Positions 37,416 to 46,866 of a DNA stretch of 64,000 nucleotides are shown here, piece after piece (position 1 is the stretch's first letter; each line of letters starts with the position of its first letter). Made by a program: the position numbers and the translations under genes. This DNA is from Pseudozobellia sp. WGM2. Lineage in GTDB: Bacteria > Bacteroidota > Bacteroidia > Flavobacteriales > Flavobacteriaceae. The stretch is taken from NCBI RefSeq assembly GCF_017810075.1, contig NZ_JADNYK010000007.1:176498-240497 (forward strand), read 5' to 3'. Under the pieces are notes generated by a model. The model searched no databases and was not told the DNA's origin. It saw nothing but the letters and a program-made list of their open reading frames with translations.

Positions 37416-38090
37416 GCAGGAACATGGCCGAACAAATCGATATCCACGTTGAAAGATTTATGATGCTATTATTTTTAAGGATAATTCCTAAAAGGCGGTT
37501 TAATCTTTAATGAAATATAATGGGGGAACTTATGACCCAATTGCGAAAAACCTAAAAAAATATTTTGCTAGTAATATGTATGCTTCATTAAGATGACCAC
37601 ACCCAAAAATATGGTATTCAACCGCGGTAAATTTTGCCGACCGTTCTGTCCTATGCTGACCCTTCTACAATAATAGAGATAACTGAATCTTAGTTCAAGA
37701 TTGATTTTTGCGATGACAAAGGACATGGTTCGGGTGCCTGTTGGGCCCTTTGAAAAACTAGGCTATGTAATCGTTTACCTAAATAATTACTTAGCTCATT
37801 AATTAATGATTTAAGTAGATTTTTGAATATTTCACCTATATATGGGAAGTTTGTCAAAAATGGTAATTGGCATTGAAATGTAAAGATTTTCTGTGGGAAG
37901 TGAAAAAAGGTCCAAGTGGCTAATTAGTCGCTTGCGCTTTTGAGCATGCCTGAGCGGGTCGTGATGTCGTAGGAAGAAAGACCGCTTCGGCGGTTTTGGA
38001 GACGAGTATAACCAGCCTTTCTCCGAGGCTTGGAAACTTTAGCATTCCATGAAATCGTAGATTTGTACTCTCTTAAACGAAGTTGGTTTC
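37416..38090. other. non-coding stretch after the oriT candidate
   Basis: No supportable gene. It contains ACCGC-TTCG-GCGGTTTT at about 37981-37998, a short UUCG-type terminator-like hairpin, and an imperfect dyad near 37912-37935 (AAGTGGC/GTCGCTT). Two frames of 26 and 29 codons (from 37593 and 37713) lack any family resemblance. Could include a small RNA, but nothing proves it. Confidence 0.4.
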
Positions 38091-38106
38091 AAAGTTCAAA
38101 TAAACG
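38091..38106. repeat. boundary repeat, copy 1
   Basis: AAAGTTCAAATAAACG, identical to the first 16 bases of the consensus AAAGTTCAAATAAACGATT. It lies 10 bases past the stop codon of the leftward lipoprotein gene. Confidence 0.75.
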
Positions 38107-38116
38107 TAGGATTTAA

Positions 38117-40573
38117 TTACTCTTTACAGTTACCATCCTGAATGTCTTGAACGGTTGGATTGTACATATTATTAGTTATATATACCTCATTGTAGGTCCC
38201 ACTATTAAAAAGATTGGCTAAAGCACAAAAATCGGAAAGTTCGCGGTTAGCTGCATTTAAGCGCCCAATATAAATTCTTCCTTCAACAGACGAAAGACTT
38301 TCTAATCCTCTCAAGGATATAAGATTTCTATTAAGACTAATATTTAAATCATCTCCTACGGAAATTAAATTCTCTAACCCTCTTAATGAAGTAATGCCCG
38401 TATCATGAATAATTACTTTACCCCCAACCGAAGTTATTTTTTCTAGACCTATTAAGGACGTAAGGTCCGGGTTATTGCCTATCGACATATCTTGGCCTAC
38501 GGAAGTTATATTCTTTAATTCTAACAAAGAGGTAAGTTTAGGGTTATCCGTAATACGGACTGTACTACTTATCGAAGTTATTTTTTCAAATGCCGACAAA
38601 TTGACCAGACTAATATTACCATCTATCTTTAGATAATTACCTATGAATGCTAAGTTTTCTAAACCTGTCATAGAGGTTAGAGCGGCATGATAGGAAATAT
38701 CAACTGAACCAACTACGGAGGTTAGATTTTCCAAACCTGTTAAGGTGGGTAAATTATCATTGTAAACAACAGTTAAATCACCTCCAATAGATGTTAATTT
38801 TTCTAAATCTCCCAAAGAATCAAGGTTATTATTATCATGAATAAGTACGTCGCCTCCTACCGAAGTTAAATTTTCTAAGCCCTTTAAACTCACAACTTCA
38901 CTACCTGCGATTTTTAGATCACCTCCAATTTCTGTTAGATCAACTAGGCTTACAAGAAATGTAATATCTGTTGGTTCGAATACCAAACTATTTCTCTTGG
39001 ATTCTATTAGAATATTTAAATTTCCAGTTATTTTAGAGTACCCCAGTAATCCAAATTCTTCTACATCCTCTTGGGTTCCTAAAGTTATCGACCCTTCATA
39101 TATTTCTCCAGTTTCCTTTTCGCAGGCCACAAGATCTCCTAAATCGGTGATTCCATTTTCGACAATGTTTAAATTACCCTCTGAGGACACAGCATTGGAT
39201 GTAACATCATAGGTTATAATGCGGTATTCATTCGCCGAACAATACGTAAACCTTGAGTTGATTTCGCCATTAATTATTGGTATTATCTCAAAGTCTTTTG
39301 CATCGGCTATTGTATAAACATATGCATAACCATTTGTTACAGGGGAATTATCACAGTTGGTCACCGTACCTCTTAATCTTGTGTTGGTAAAATAGGATGA
39401 TAACTCGCTGATATTTATCTCAATATTTGAGATGTTCATAGGGTATGGTCCTATTCTTTGAGTTGCAAGGAGGTTTTGATCGTCGCAAGATCCATAAATG
39501 GAAACCAAGAGCATTTCGTCTTTCGGGAATAAACCACAAAATAAACCATTATCATTGGTTGCACCAGAAACCACGAGTTGATCATTTCGTTCTCTAGTTA
39601 TCGTAAAATATGAATTTGCTAAATCTACGCCTGTATTTAATTCAAAACACACATCAACTGAATCAAGAGGCAGACAATTGTTCCACCAGGTAAAATGATA
39701 GACTTCTGCTAATAATTCATTACCGATTTTTGTTGCTTTCCCTTGCTCTTTCCAGTACCCCACTGATTCATCAAAATACCAAAGCGGAATAGTTTCTGGT
39801 GAATTTGGTGTTGTAGAAGAAACAGGAAAACGGATTTTAGCCGGTGCATCTTTTGAAATGTTTAAAACTGCACCCGAAGGGGAATATAGATTTACAGCTA
39901 ACATACCATAGCTTTCCATAGCCTTGGCATCATTATTTTCACTTTTTCCAAGTAACATTCCTGGCATTTGGGCAAATGTAGAATTCTGATTGGGCTCTAA
40001 ATAGTGCATTGAAACTTCTACTTTACCTGTATAGGGAGCTCCCAAGTTATCTATAAAATTCCCCGAAAAACTCACCTTTGCTCCGTTTGGTAGGCTTGTT
40101 TCTGAGCTTACACCTGCATCTACGATTCCAACAATATTCTTTTTTAATAAGGTAATATTAATAAAGTTGCTGCCATTGGTGGTCGGAACTACTGCTCTTG
40201 ACCCCATGATATAATCTGTTTTCTCAGCTGTAACGAAAGCAAATTTTTCGTTTACCGAAACCTCGTTTAAAATAAATACGCCATTGCTATCGCTTAATGC
40301 AATTCGGTCACCAATTTTAATTTGTACGTCTGGCAAGGAATTACCATCAAAATCCGTAAGCTTTCCCACAAAATTTGCCACCATGGGATTTCCAAAATTT
40401 TCTGCAGCAAATTGCTCATGAGGTATTGGATCAATGACCGCAATTGTTGTGTCATTTATTATAGAGTCGTTTAATATTTGGTCAATTGGGTCTTCCTCCT
40501 CTATTACGGTATCATTTTTATTACAAGAATTGAAAACAATCACTAAGAAAAGAGCGCCATTTAAGAATTTCAC
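38117..40573 (-). CDS. large surface lipoprotein with receptor-L-type leucine repeats
   Basis: 818 residues if the GTG at 40573 is the start, chosen because it gives a compact lipoprotein signal (VKFLNGALFLVIVFNSCNKND); an ATG at 40654 would add 27 residues ahead of it. A carboxypeptidase-regulatory-like domain follows (VGKLTDFDGNSLPDVQI ... DSNGVFILNEV), then beta-rich modules, then about eleven repeats of roughly 23 residues (GLENLTSVGGDLxIxxN) as in receptor-L/BspA-like leucine-rich proteins. It is probably displayed on the cell surface, with adhesion or recognition likely. It is cargo of the mobile element and ends beside a boundary repeat. Confidence 0.82.
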   Translation of the reverse strand: MKFLNGALFLVIVFNSCNKNDTVIEEEDPIDQILNDSIINDTTIAVIDPIPHEQFAAENFGNPMVANFVGKLTDFDGNSLPDVQIKIGDRIALSDSNGVFILNEVSVNEKFAFVTAEKTDYIMGSRAVVPTTNGSNFINITLLKKNIVGIVDAGVSSETSLPNGAKVSFSGNFIDNLGAPYTGKVEVSMHYLEPNQNSTFAQMPGMLLGKSENNDAKAMESYGMLAVNLYSPSGAVLNISKDAPAKIRFPVSSTTPNSPETIPLWYFDESVGYWKEQGKATKIGNELLAEVYHFTWWNNCLPLDSVDVCFELNTGVDLANSYFTITRERNDQLVVSGATNDNGLFCGLFPKDEMLLVSIYGSCDDQNLLATQRIGPYPMNISNIEINISELSSYFTNTRLRGTVTNCDNSPVTNGYAYVYTIADAKDFEIIPIINGEINSRFTYCSANEYRIITYDVTSNAVSSEGNLNIVENGITDLGDLVACEKETGEIYEGSITLGTQEDVEEFGLLGYSKITGNLNILIESKRNSLVFEPTDITFLVSLVDLTEIGGDLKIAGSEVVSLKGLENLTSVGGDVLIHDNNNLDSLGDLEKLTSIGGDLTVVYNDNLPTLTGLENLTSVVGSVDISYHAALTSMTGLENLAFIGNYLKIDGNISLVNLSAFEKITSISSTVRITDNPKLTSLLELKNITSVGQDMSIGNNPDLTSLIGLEKITSVGGKVIIHDTGITSLRGLENLISVGDDLNISLNRNLISLRGLESLSSVEGRIYIGRLNAANRELSDFCALANLFNSGTYNEVYITNNMYNPTVQDIQDGNCKE

Positions 40574-40951
40574 CTTTCTGATTGAAAAGATATATTCTTT
40601 TAAAAAGTCAATTAGCAGATAGGAAGTATTCATATAAAAAATTAAAATGCTCAATTTTCAAAAATATGGCCTAATGACCCTTTAGAAATAATATACCCGA
40701 CGAGTTACCTTTGAATTGCGATGAACTTAAAATCAGAAAGTAACTTACATACAAAACATTTAAATAAAATGCAAAGAACCAGTCTTCATATCAACAGCTT
40801 TCCTATTTATCTAAATAAATTTGATATAGAGTATAATTAAATGACCGTTTTATTGAACTTTTGAAGAAAAGCGGAAACATTATTTTCAAAAAGTTTAATT
40901 TACCGTATAAATTAATTAGTTTAATTATTTACCTTTAAATAAACTTTAAGA
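40574..40951. other. AT-rich spacer between lipoprotein and resolvase
   Basis: 378 bases (or 297 if the longer lipoprotein start is used) with divergent genes on both sides, so it should contain two promoters. No clear promoter pair, repeat copy or RNA gene was found. Confidence 0.35.
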
Positions 40952-41563
40952 ATGGTTTTTGGATACGCAAGGGTAAGTACCGCAGAACAGAATCTTAATC
41001 TCCAGATTGATGCTCTCCTCAAAGAGGGGATAAAAGAAAAGAACATTTTTACCGATAAGGTTTCCAGTTCAAGGGAAGAACGAAAAAGTTTGTCAAGGTT
41101 ATTGAACTTTGTCAGGGAGGGTGATACAATAGTTGTATGGAAACTGGACAGACTGGCGAGAAGTTTGATCCACTTTACGAAACTGATGAACGAGCTCGAT
41201 GAAAAGGGGGTCAAGTTCAAGAGTATTACCGAACCGTTTATTGATACTACCGAAAGGTCTTCCCATTCGGAGTTCATCATCAACCTATTTGCTTCCTTGG
41301 CGCAACTTGAGAGGGATATCATCATCGAACGGACCAAAGCAGGTTTACAGTCAGCAAGGAGAAGGGGTAAAGTTTTAGGAGCGCCCAAGGGAATCAGCGA
41401 AAAGAACAAACAAAAGGCCGTTCTTTGCGAGGAATATTTTAAAGAAGGAAGATTGACCGTTACGGAAATATGCGAGCGGTTAAAAATTTCAAGGGCGACC
41501 TACTACAAATATTTAAGGCATCGAGGTCTTGATGGAAAACTGAGGCCCTATAAGCACCACTAG
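40952..41563 (+). CDS. serine recombinase, resolvase/invertase family
   Basis: 203 residues, the size of small resolvases and invertases. The catalytic domain begins MVFGYARVSTAEQNL with nucleophile Ser9. The conserved WKLDRLARSL and FxxxLFASLAQLERDIIIERTKAGL motifs follow, and a C-terminal helix-turn-helix (RLTVTEICERLKISRATYYKYLRHRG) binds DNA. All catalytic Arg residues appear present. It may resolve or invert part of the element; whether it acts on the boundary repeats is unknown. The start ATG has a TAAGA leader without strong SD. Confidence 0.93.
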   Translation: MVFGYARVSTAEQNLNLQIDALLKEGIKEKNIFTDKVSSSREERKSLSRLLNFVREGDTIVVWKLDRLARSLIHFTKLMNELDEKGVKFKSITEPFIDTTERSSHSEFIINLFASLAQLERDIIIERTKAGLQSARRRGKVLGAPKGISEKNKQKAVLCEEYFKEGRLTVTEICERLKISRATYYKYLRHRGLDGKLRPYKHH

Positions 41564-41724
41564 ATATATTTTTATCTATTGTAGAACCTTGTTATATTCA
41601 TTGGCCCCAACAATGTAGAAATCCTTCTAATGATGTAATTTATTTTTTATTGTGCATACTTATAAAAAAGGTCAACTGATATGAAGTTACTGCAACTAGG
41701 TTTAAATACTTTTGTGCCATATAT

Positions 41725-42642
41725 ATGAAATATCCATTAGAAAATCTCACTGATAAAGAATTTGAAGACCTTGTAGCACTCATTTGCAAGGAAATTTTAG
41801 GAACAGGTACAGTTGTATTTTCTACTGGAACGGATGGTGGAAGGGATGGTAAATTTGATGGTGTTGCTAATTGTTTCCCAAGTAAATCATCGCCATGGAA
41901 TGGTAAAATAGTAATACAAGCAAAACATACCCAAAAAATAAATTCAAGTTGCTCCGATAGTGGTTTTCAAACTATTCTAAAAAATAGTGTACTACCCTCA
42001 ATTGAAAAGTTAAAAAAAGACAATAAAGTTGATTTTTACTTACTTTTCACAAACAGGAAATTAAGTGGAATTCAAGATGCCAAAATTGAAGATATTTTTG
42101 ATAAGAATACTGGGGTTACCAATAGAGTTATTGGTATTGAAACTATAGACCTTTGGTTAAAAGAATATCCTAGAATTGCTAGAGTTCTAAATCTAAATAA
42201 ACTATTACTCCCATTAAATTTTAATGAAAATGATTTAAAAGAAATAATAAATACTTTCAATAAAATTTCAAATGAGGAAGAAAAGGTAATTCCTAAAATA
42301 CCTGAGAATCGAGATATAGAAACAAAAAATGAGCTTAATGAGTTAAGTGAAGAATATTTCAATTCTGTAATAAAGAAGAATATTATCTACTTTGATCAAA
42401 TTAGAGATTTTCTAACTGATGAAATAAACTCTGAATATCTAAATAAGTATGAAAATACAATAGAAGACATCAACGAAGAAATAGTTTTGCACCGTGATGA
42501 ATTCGAAAAATTTGAAGAAATCTTGAATTATTTATACAAATTTATTGTTGAAAATAATCCTGAACTTACACAGAATAGACGTTTAGTTCGAGTGTTTTTA
42601 CACTATATGTACTATAATTGTGACATTGGGGTCAACGAATAA
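41725..42642 (+). CDS. ABC-3C system effector with restriction-endonuclease-like domain
   Basis: 305 residues. Residues 1-70 look like an Mrr/REase-fold nuclease: FEDLVALICKEIL with Glu14, GTDGGRDG with Asp41 and IVIQAKHT with Gln65-x-Lys67, in the E...D...(E/Q)xK pattern. Residues 70-165 complete the fold, and a helical C-terminal region follows, as in the partner subunits called ABC-three-component system proteins. The next two genes encode the middle component and a DUF2326 ATPase, so the three form one unit with two-base spacing and an 11-base overlap. Probable role: defence against foreign DNA by ATPase-gated nuclease action. Confidence 0.78.
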   Translation: MKYPLENLTDKEFEDLVALICKEILGTGTVVFSTGTDGGRDGKFDGVANCFPSKSSPWNGKIVIQAKHTQKINSSCSDSGFQTILKNSVLPSIEKLKKDNKVDFYLLFTNRKLSGIQDAKIEDIFDKNTGVTNRVIGIETIDLWLKEYPRIARVLNLNKLLLPLNFNENDLKEIINTFNKISNEEEKVIPKIPENRDIETKNELNELSEEYFNSVIKKNIIYFDQIRDFLTDEINSEYLNKYENTIEDINEEIVLHRDEFEKFEEILNYLYKFIVENNPELTQNRRLVRVFLHYMYYNCDIGVNE

Positions 42643-42644
42643 TT

Positions 42645-42896
42645 ATGCTAACACCAACTAAACATACTAATATTCGCTACTCAGTTTTATTTATAGCTGG
42701 AAAACTTTTAAAGTATCTTCACTTCGAAAGATTACTTACATATGATGATCTTAAAGACTCCCTAATTAATGACCTCGGCTCAAAATCCAAATACAATTTT
42801 GATTTCGCTCTTACTTTCCTTTACTCTATTGGAAGAGTTCAGTACATTAAAGATATCGATGCTATAGAACTTGTTACCACTGAAAATGAAGATTAG
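42645..42896 (+). CDS. ABC-3C middle component (small helical subunit)
   Basis: 83 residues, starting two bases after the nuclease-like gene. Predicted mainly helical with a winged-helix-like layout (RYSVLFIAGKLLKYLHFERLLTYDDLKDSL ... FALTFLYSIGRVQYI). The size, order and linkage to a DUF2326 ATPase match the middle component (MC6-type) of ABC-three-component systems. Its own sequence is weak evidence. In these systems it is thought to bridge the ATPase and effector. Confidence 0.7.
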   Translation: MLTPTKHTNIRYSVLFIAGKLLKYLHFERLLTYDDLKDSLINDLGSKSKYNFDFALTFLYSIGRVQYIKDIDAIELVTTENED

Positions 42897-44637
42897 TAGA
42901 ATATATGCGAATAAAAATTTTAAAAACATCAAATTTAATGATGGTTTCAATGCTATTGTAGCTTATATAGAAAGTGAACATAAAGATGATACTCATAACC
43001 TTGGAAAAACATCCTTAATAAGAGTAATAGACTTCCTCTTACTTTCCGGTTTCAATAGAAATAATGATAAATTACTTGGTAATGATATCTTTTTTGGGCA
43101 GGAATTCTATGGTGAATTTAAGCTAAATAATGGGAAATTTTTAGTCATTAAAAGATCGATAGATAATGCCACCAAAATTTCATTCAAATTAAATGATGTA
43201 GAATTGAATGATTTTCAACTTAGCCAAAACTGGGATGAGACTTTAACATTTAAGAAAGCTCAAGAAAAGTTAAATGAACTTCTGAATTTTAACGTATTAC
43301 AAAACTGGACTTATCGAAAATCGATTACTTATTTCTTAAGAAGTCAGCAAGATTATCTCGATGTTTTTAAATTAAATAAATTTAAAGGGAAGCATAAAGA
43401 TTGGAAACCATTCGTGTTCGACTTACTTGGCTTTAATGGAAATTTAATATTAAATAAATTAGAAATTGAAGAAGAAATTGAAACTCTTAAAAAGAAAGTT
43501 CAAACTCTCAAACAAGAAGCTCGAATTGATTCTTCGGAAAAAGATAAACTACAAGGTCTATTAGATATCAAATTAATAGAATTTGATGATGCACAAAGTC
43601 AAATTGACAATTTCGATTTTTATGAAGAAGATCTTAAAGTTAACAAAGAATTAGTTGAGAAAATTGATTTAGAACTCCAGGCTTTAAATACTGATCGATA
43701 TAGAATAGCTTATGAGATAAAAAAAATAAAAAATTCTCTAGCAGAAATAATAGATAGCATTGATCAAAAATCTATCGATGATTTGTTTGAAGAAGTGAAT
43801 TTATATTATCCGGAGAAGCTAAAAAAAGAATATGAAGATTTGGTTCGTTTCCAAAAATCAATAACAATTGAAAGGAAAGTATATCTCTCGGAAAACTTAG
43901 AAAACCTTGAAAATGAGTATCTAGAACTGAATAAAACTATCGAACAATTAGAGAATCAAAAAAGTAGATATTTATCGGTTCTTACAGAAAAAGATAGTTA
44001 CTATAAATTTAAGGAATATCAAAAGAAAATTGTCGAAGCAGAAGTAGAGATTACAAGAATTAAGGATAAATTATTAGCCATCGATAATTCTATTTTGCTC
44101 GAAAATGAAATAACAGAAAAAAAAGAATTAATTCAAGAGAAAGTTATTGAGTTAAAGGCTTCCCTTTCTGAACGGAAGCACGCTGGAATAAATAAAATCT
44201 TCAATTCCGTTATTAAGGAAATAATAAATACTAACGCTTTAATATCGTTGAAATTAAATAACCAAGATAACGTCGATTTTAATGCTGATTATCAGAATAA
44301 AAGTGATCTTTTAAAAACTGCGGAAGGGCAAGGAACTACATACAAAAAGTTGCTTTGTGTTGCTTTTGATCTTTCATTACTTATTCACTACTCAAAAAAC
44401 TCCTTTTACAAATTTGTATATCATGATGGTGTTCTAGAAGGCTTAGACAATAGAATTAAGGTACGTTATATAAATTTAGTAAAACAAATATGTGATATAT
44501 ATAATATTCAATACATTATTACCTTAATTGATTCTGACCTACCCAAAAATCACCCAAATTTTATTTCGTCAGAAGATGTCTGTTTGAAATTAGATGATAA
44601 AAACAATGAGGGCAAGTTATTCTTAAGTACGTTCTAA
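42886..44637 (+). CDS. ABC-3C SMC/RecN-like ATPase with DUF2326 domain
   Basis: 583 residues from the ATG at 42886, overlapping the preceding gene by 11 bases. The N-terminal lobe has a degenerate P-loop THNLGKTSLI (Gly40-Lys41-Thr42) followed by LIRVIDFLL. Two coiled-coil stretches (about 190-250 and 310-420) separate it from a C-terminal lobe with GQGTTYKKLLCVAFDLSLL (signature region) and FVYHDGVLEGLDNR (Walker B/D-loop). This is the DUF2326 large ATPase of ABC-three-component systems. The gene is very AT-rich compared with the core genome, indicating recent acquisition. Confidence 0.85.
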   Translation: MKISRIYANKNFKNIKFNDGFNAIVAYIESEHKDDTHNLGKTSLIRVIDFLLLSGFNRNNDKLLGNDIFFGQEFYGEFKLNNGKFLVIKRSIDNATKISFKLNDVELNDFQLSQNWDETLTFKKAQEKLNELLNFNVLQNWTYRKSITYFLRSQQDYLDVFKLNKFKGKHKDWKPFVFDLLGFNGNLILNKLEIEEEIETLKKKVQTLKQEARIDSSEKDKLQGLLDIKLIEFDDAQSQIDNFDFYEEDLKVNKELVEKIDLELQALNTDRYRIAYEIKKIKNSLAEIIDSIDQKSIDDLFEEVNLYYPEKLKKEYEDLVRFQKSITIERKVYLSENLENLENEYLELNKTIEQLENQKSRYLSVLTEKDSYYKFKEYQKKIVEAEVEITRIKDKLLAIDNSILLENEITEKKELIQEKVIELKASLSERKHAGINKIFNSVIKEIINTNALISLKLNNQDNVDFNADYQNKSDLLKTAEGQGTTYKKLLCVAFDLSLLIHYSKNSFYKFVYHDGVLEGLDNRIKVRYINLVKQICDIYNIQYIITLIDSDLPKNHPNFISSEDVCLKLDDKNNEGKLFLSTF

Positions 44638-44702
44638 AAAGCGCAACAATTGTAGCCTTCCCCTTTTTCTACAAATGATAATTTAGAAATCGCAACTTAG
44701 GC

Positions 44703-44721
44703 TAAAATCCAAATATAGGAT
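44703..44721. repeat. boundary repeat, degenerate copy 2
   Basis: TAAAATCCAAATATAGGAT is a diverged form of AAAGTTCAAATAAACGATT. It ends a 71-base stretch (from 44651) that resembles the 70 bases ending in copy 5 at about two thirds identity, starting with the shared TGTAGCCTTCC. It separates the ABC-3C genes from the ParDE module. Confidence 0.55.
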
Positions 44722-44749
44722 ACTTGCCTAGTCCATAAAAAAGACCTAA

Positions 44750-44780
44750 ATTGAACCATAGTTATTAATATTGGTTCAAT
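44750..44780. promoter_or_regulatory. inverted repeat operator of parDE copy 1
   Basis: ATTGAACCA (44750-44758) and TGGTTCAAT (44772-44780) are perfect 9-base arms around a 13-base centre. The right arm abuts the ParD ATG at 44781. ParD-type antitoxins repress their own operon from such sites. Confidence 0.75.
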
Positions 44781-45032
44781 ATGGCGGTAATTAGAAAATC
44801 CATCACTTTTACGGAACAACAAGATACCTTTGTCAAAAGTTTGATAGAGCAGGGGTTCTACACTAACGATAGTGAATATATCAGGGACATAATCCGGAAG
44901 GATCAAGAGCGCAGAAAACGCATAGTGGACCTGAACGAAGCTCTTATTGAAGGTGTCGAGAGTGGTCCTACCGATGCTACTATAGACAGTATTTGGGAAG
45001 AAGCGATAAATGAGCACAATGCCGGAAAATAA
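44781..45032 (+). CDS. parD: type II antitoxin, ParD/RHH family
   Basis: 83 residues. N-terminal ribbon-helix-helix (RKSITFTEQQDTFVKSLIEQGFYTNDSEYIRDIIRKDQER) is the classic ParD/CopG DNA-binding half with conserved SEYIRDII, followed by an acidic C-terminal tail that neutralises the toxin. The toxin start overlaps it by 23 bases. Operator at 44750-44780 directly precedes it. The module is flanked by boundary repeats at 44703 and 45322. Confidence 0.9.
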   Translation: MAVIRKSITFTEQQDTFVKSLIEQGFYTNDSEYIRDIIRKDQERRKRIVDLNEALIEGVESGPTDATIDSIWEEAINEHNAGK

Positions 45033-45321
45033 ATATGTCATCAGTGCAAAGGCAAGGGCTGATTTTAAAACCATTGCCAAATACACGGTTGAAAATTTCG
45101 GGGAAGCACAATCCTTAAAATATGCAGAGGGCCTCAAAAGTGTTTTGGACGAACTGGCCGACAATCCCGAACTTGGTAGGAGATATGTGGCCATAAAGGA
45201 TAAAATGCTACTACGTTATCGTTACAAGGCACACGTAATCTTTTACTACATAATGGGGAACCAAATATTCATCGTAAGGGTTTTGGGCGGTCGAATGGAT
45301 TTTCCAAAACACCTTAAGTAG
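45010..45321 (+). CDS. parE: type II toxin, ParE/RelE superfamily
   Basis: 103 residues; an ATG at 45019 is a possible alternative start. Contains the ParE pattern: YVISAKARADFKTIAKYTVENFGEAQSLKYAEGLKSVLDELADNPELGRR then YRYKAHVIFYYI and VRVLGGRMDFPKHL. ParE toxins poison DNA gyrase, though RelE-like family members cut mRNA and the sequence alone does not decide. The stop TAG is directly followed by a boundary repeat. Confidence 0.9.
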   Translation: MSTMPENKYVISAKARADFKTIAKYTVENFGEAQSLKYAEGLKSVLDELADNPELGRRYVAIKDKMLLRYRYKAHVIFYYIMGNQIFIVRVLGGRMDFPKHLK

Positions 45322-45337
45322 AGTTCAAAAAAACGAT
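45322..45337. repeat. boundary repeat, copy 3
   Basis: AGTTCAAAAAAACGAT begins at the base after the parE stop codon. Matches the consensus except in the A-rich centre. Confidence 0.75.
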
Positions 45338-45362
45338 ACAAAATCTCTATCAATAACCTTAA

Positions 45363-45627
45363 TTATCTTGCTAGCGTTTTCCCTTTAATCGCTTGGGGAT
45401 TGGTTCCAGTCTTTTGGGAATACAATAGCATTTCCTCAGTAAATTTTCCAATAATCCTGTTGTGCTCTTGGAGCAACTTTTTGAGCTCTCAATGACTCCT
45501 TTCGTGGATAATAATGCTCTTCTTCTGCATGGAGGTTCCTTTTCCAAATGCTCTTTTTAAGGCCTCCTGAATCCAGTGCAACAAGGTCCGCGGTAAATGC
45601 CCAACTTTCTAATACACTGGATATCAA
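45363..45627 (-). pseudogene. degraded reading frame, two-frame remnant
   Basis: On the minus strand one frame gives WAFTADLVALDSGGLKKSIWKRNL and onward, while a different frame continues KKLLQEHNRIIGKFTEEML and YSQKTGTNPQAIKGKTLAR to a stop at 45363-45365. Both pieces look protein-like and join with a single frameshift near 45475, so a broken gene is likely. I do not recognise the family. The stretch to 45936 otherwise holds only AT-rich sequence without an obvious gene. Confidence 0.4.
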
Positions 45628-45936
45628 GATTATTTAAAAATAGAGGGAAATTATGAAGTGTAAAATACTTTTATAGATTATCATTTTGAAAATGGATTAG
45701 TTACACCGCTAGTAAAATAACTTGTTACGACTCCGAACTAAGGCCCTACATTTAAAATCGGGCAATAATACATTAAAAAATTAATGGATGGAATTGATTT
45801 TTTAAGGTAATTATTTAATTGAATTTTACTATATATTCGTAATATATCAATAAAATCTACAACTTTATAAGCAAATTAGCGGTAATTATGACGGATGATA
45901 TCACTATACCAGAACAATAAAAATTCTAAATAAAAA

Positions 45937-46487
45937 ATGAGAAAAGTAATTGCAGCATTTAATATGACACTTGATGGTGTTTGCGACCACACAACTGGAG
46001 TTCCAAGTGAAGATTTACATCAACATTATTCTGACATGTTAGACAATGCTGGGATTATTTTATATGGACGGACAACCTATGAACTTATGCAATTTTGGAA
46101 AACAATTTTGGAAAATCCTTCTGGTAAAAATCGATGGACGACTTTGCAATTTCAATAGACAAAGTTCCTAAACTTGTTTCCTCCAACACATTAAAAGACA
46201 CAAACTGGAACACAGCAAAACTTTCAGACAAACCACTAAACGAAAAAGTTTTGGAACTAAAAAAGCAATCAGGAAAGGATATTTCTGTGGGAAGTCGGAG
46301 TTTGATTGTTCAACTGTTAAACAGCAATCTTATTGACGAATTTCAAATTTGCGTTCACCCCATTATCGAAGGGCAAGGACTAAAATTATTTGACCAAATC
46401 AAGGAGAGGATCAAGTTGAAACTCCTTAAGACAACAACACTAACATCAGGTTCAATAATACTTTACTATGAACCTACACTAGATTAA
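45937..46487 (+). pseudogene. dihydrofolate reductase-like (RibD C-terminal) protein, frameshifted
   Basis: Reads MRKVIAAFNMTLDGVCDHT ... YGRTTYELMQFWKTILENPSGK in one frame, then continues from MDDFAISIDKVPKLVSSNTL to EPTLD in another. The break falls at GGTAAAAATCG near 46125-46133; one extra A in the A-run would restore ...SGKKSMDDFA..., as related proteins have. The family is the RibD C-terminal/DHFR-like oxidoreductases. Either a real pseudogene or a homopolymer sequencing error. The stop is followed by TAAAAAACGAT-like sequence, a partial boundary repeat. Confidence 0.75.
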
Positions 46488-46866
46488 AAAACGATCTGAT
46501 AACAGTAAATCTTATAAATATTACCAGTCATATTTTCTTATGTTAGTCAATATTTCCATATTCACTTAAAAAATTTTTTTAATGACCAGTATCTTATAAT
46601 CATAGTTATTTGAACTGTAAATCTGCTTAAAAACCCTTCTCGCTTTTGATTATACTTTTTAAATCAGTGGGTAGTTTTTGTCCAGATTCAAAGAAAGTTA
46701 AAGATAGGCGTATTTTCAATGAAACTTTATGGATTCATTGAGACAAGCCAAAGTCTCACTGTCATTTATATTTAGATTCTAATTAATTGTATTGAAACTT
46801 CTATATTTATAATTGATAATTTAGCGCTCGTAAACATGCGAGCCAAGACCATTAGCTGTAATTAAG
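46488..46866. other. intergenic stretch between reductase and cupins
   Basis: 379 AT-rich bases without a gene. One weak dyad (GAGAC ... GTCTC near 46739-46760) is visible. A partial repeat half-site (TAAAAAACGATC) starts at 46485. Confidence 0.35.

Noticed and set aside
37593..37805. Two short plus-strand frames near the oriT candidate
   Set aside because: 26 and 29 codons, no homology signal, and the region is better explained as non-coding.
45728..45750. GACTCCGAACTAAGGCCCTAC as a possible second att site
   Set aside because: It resembles the tRNA-derived core only loosely, with several mismatches and wrong order, so it cannot be attR.
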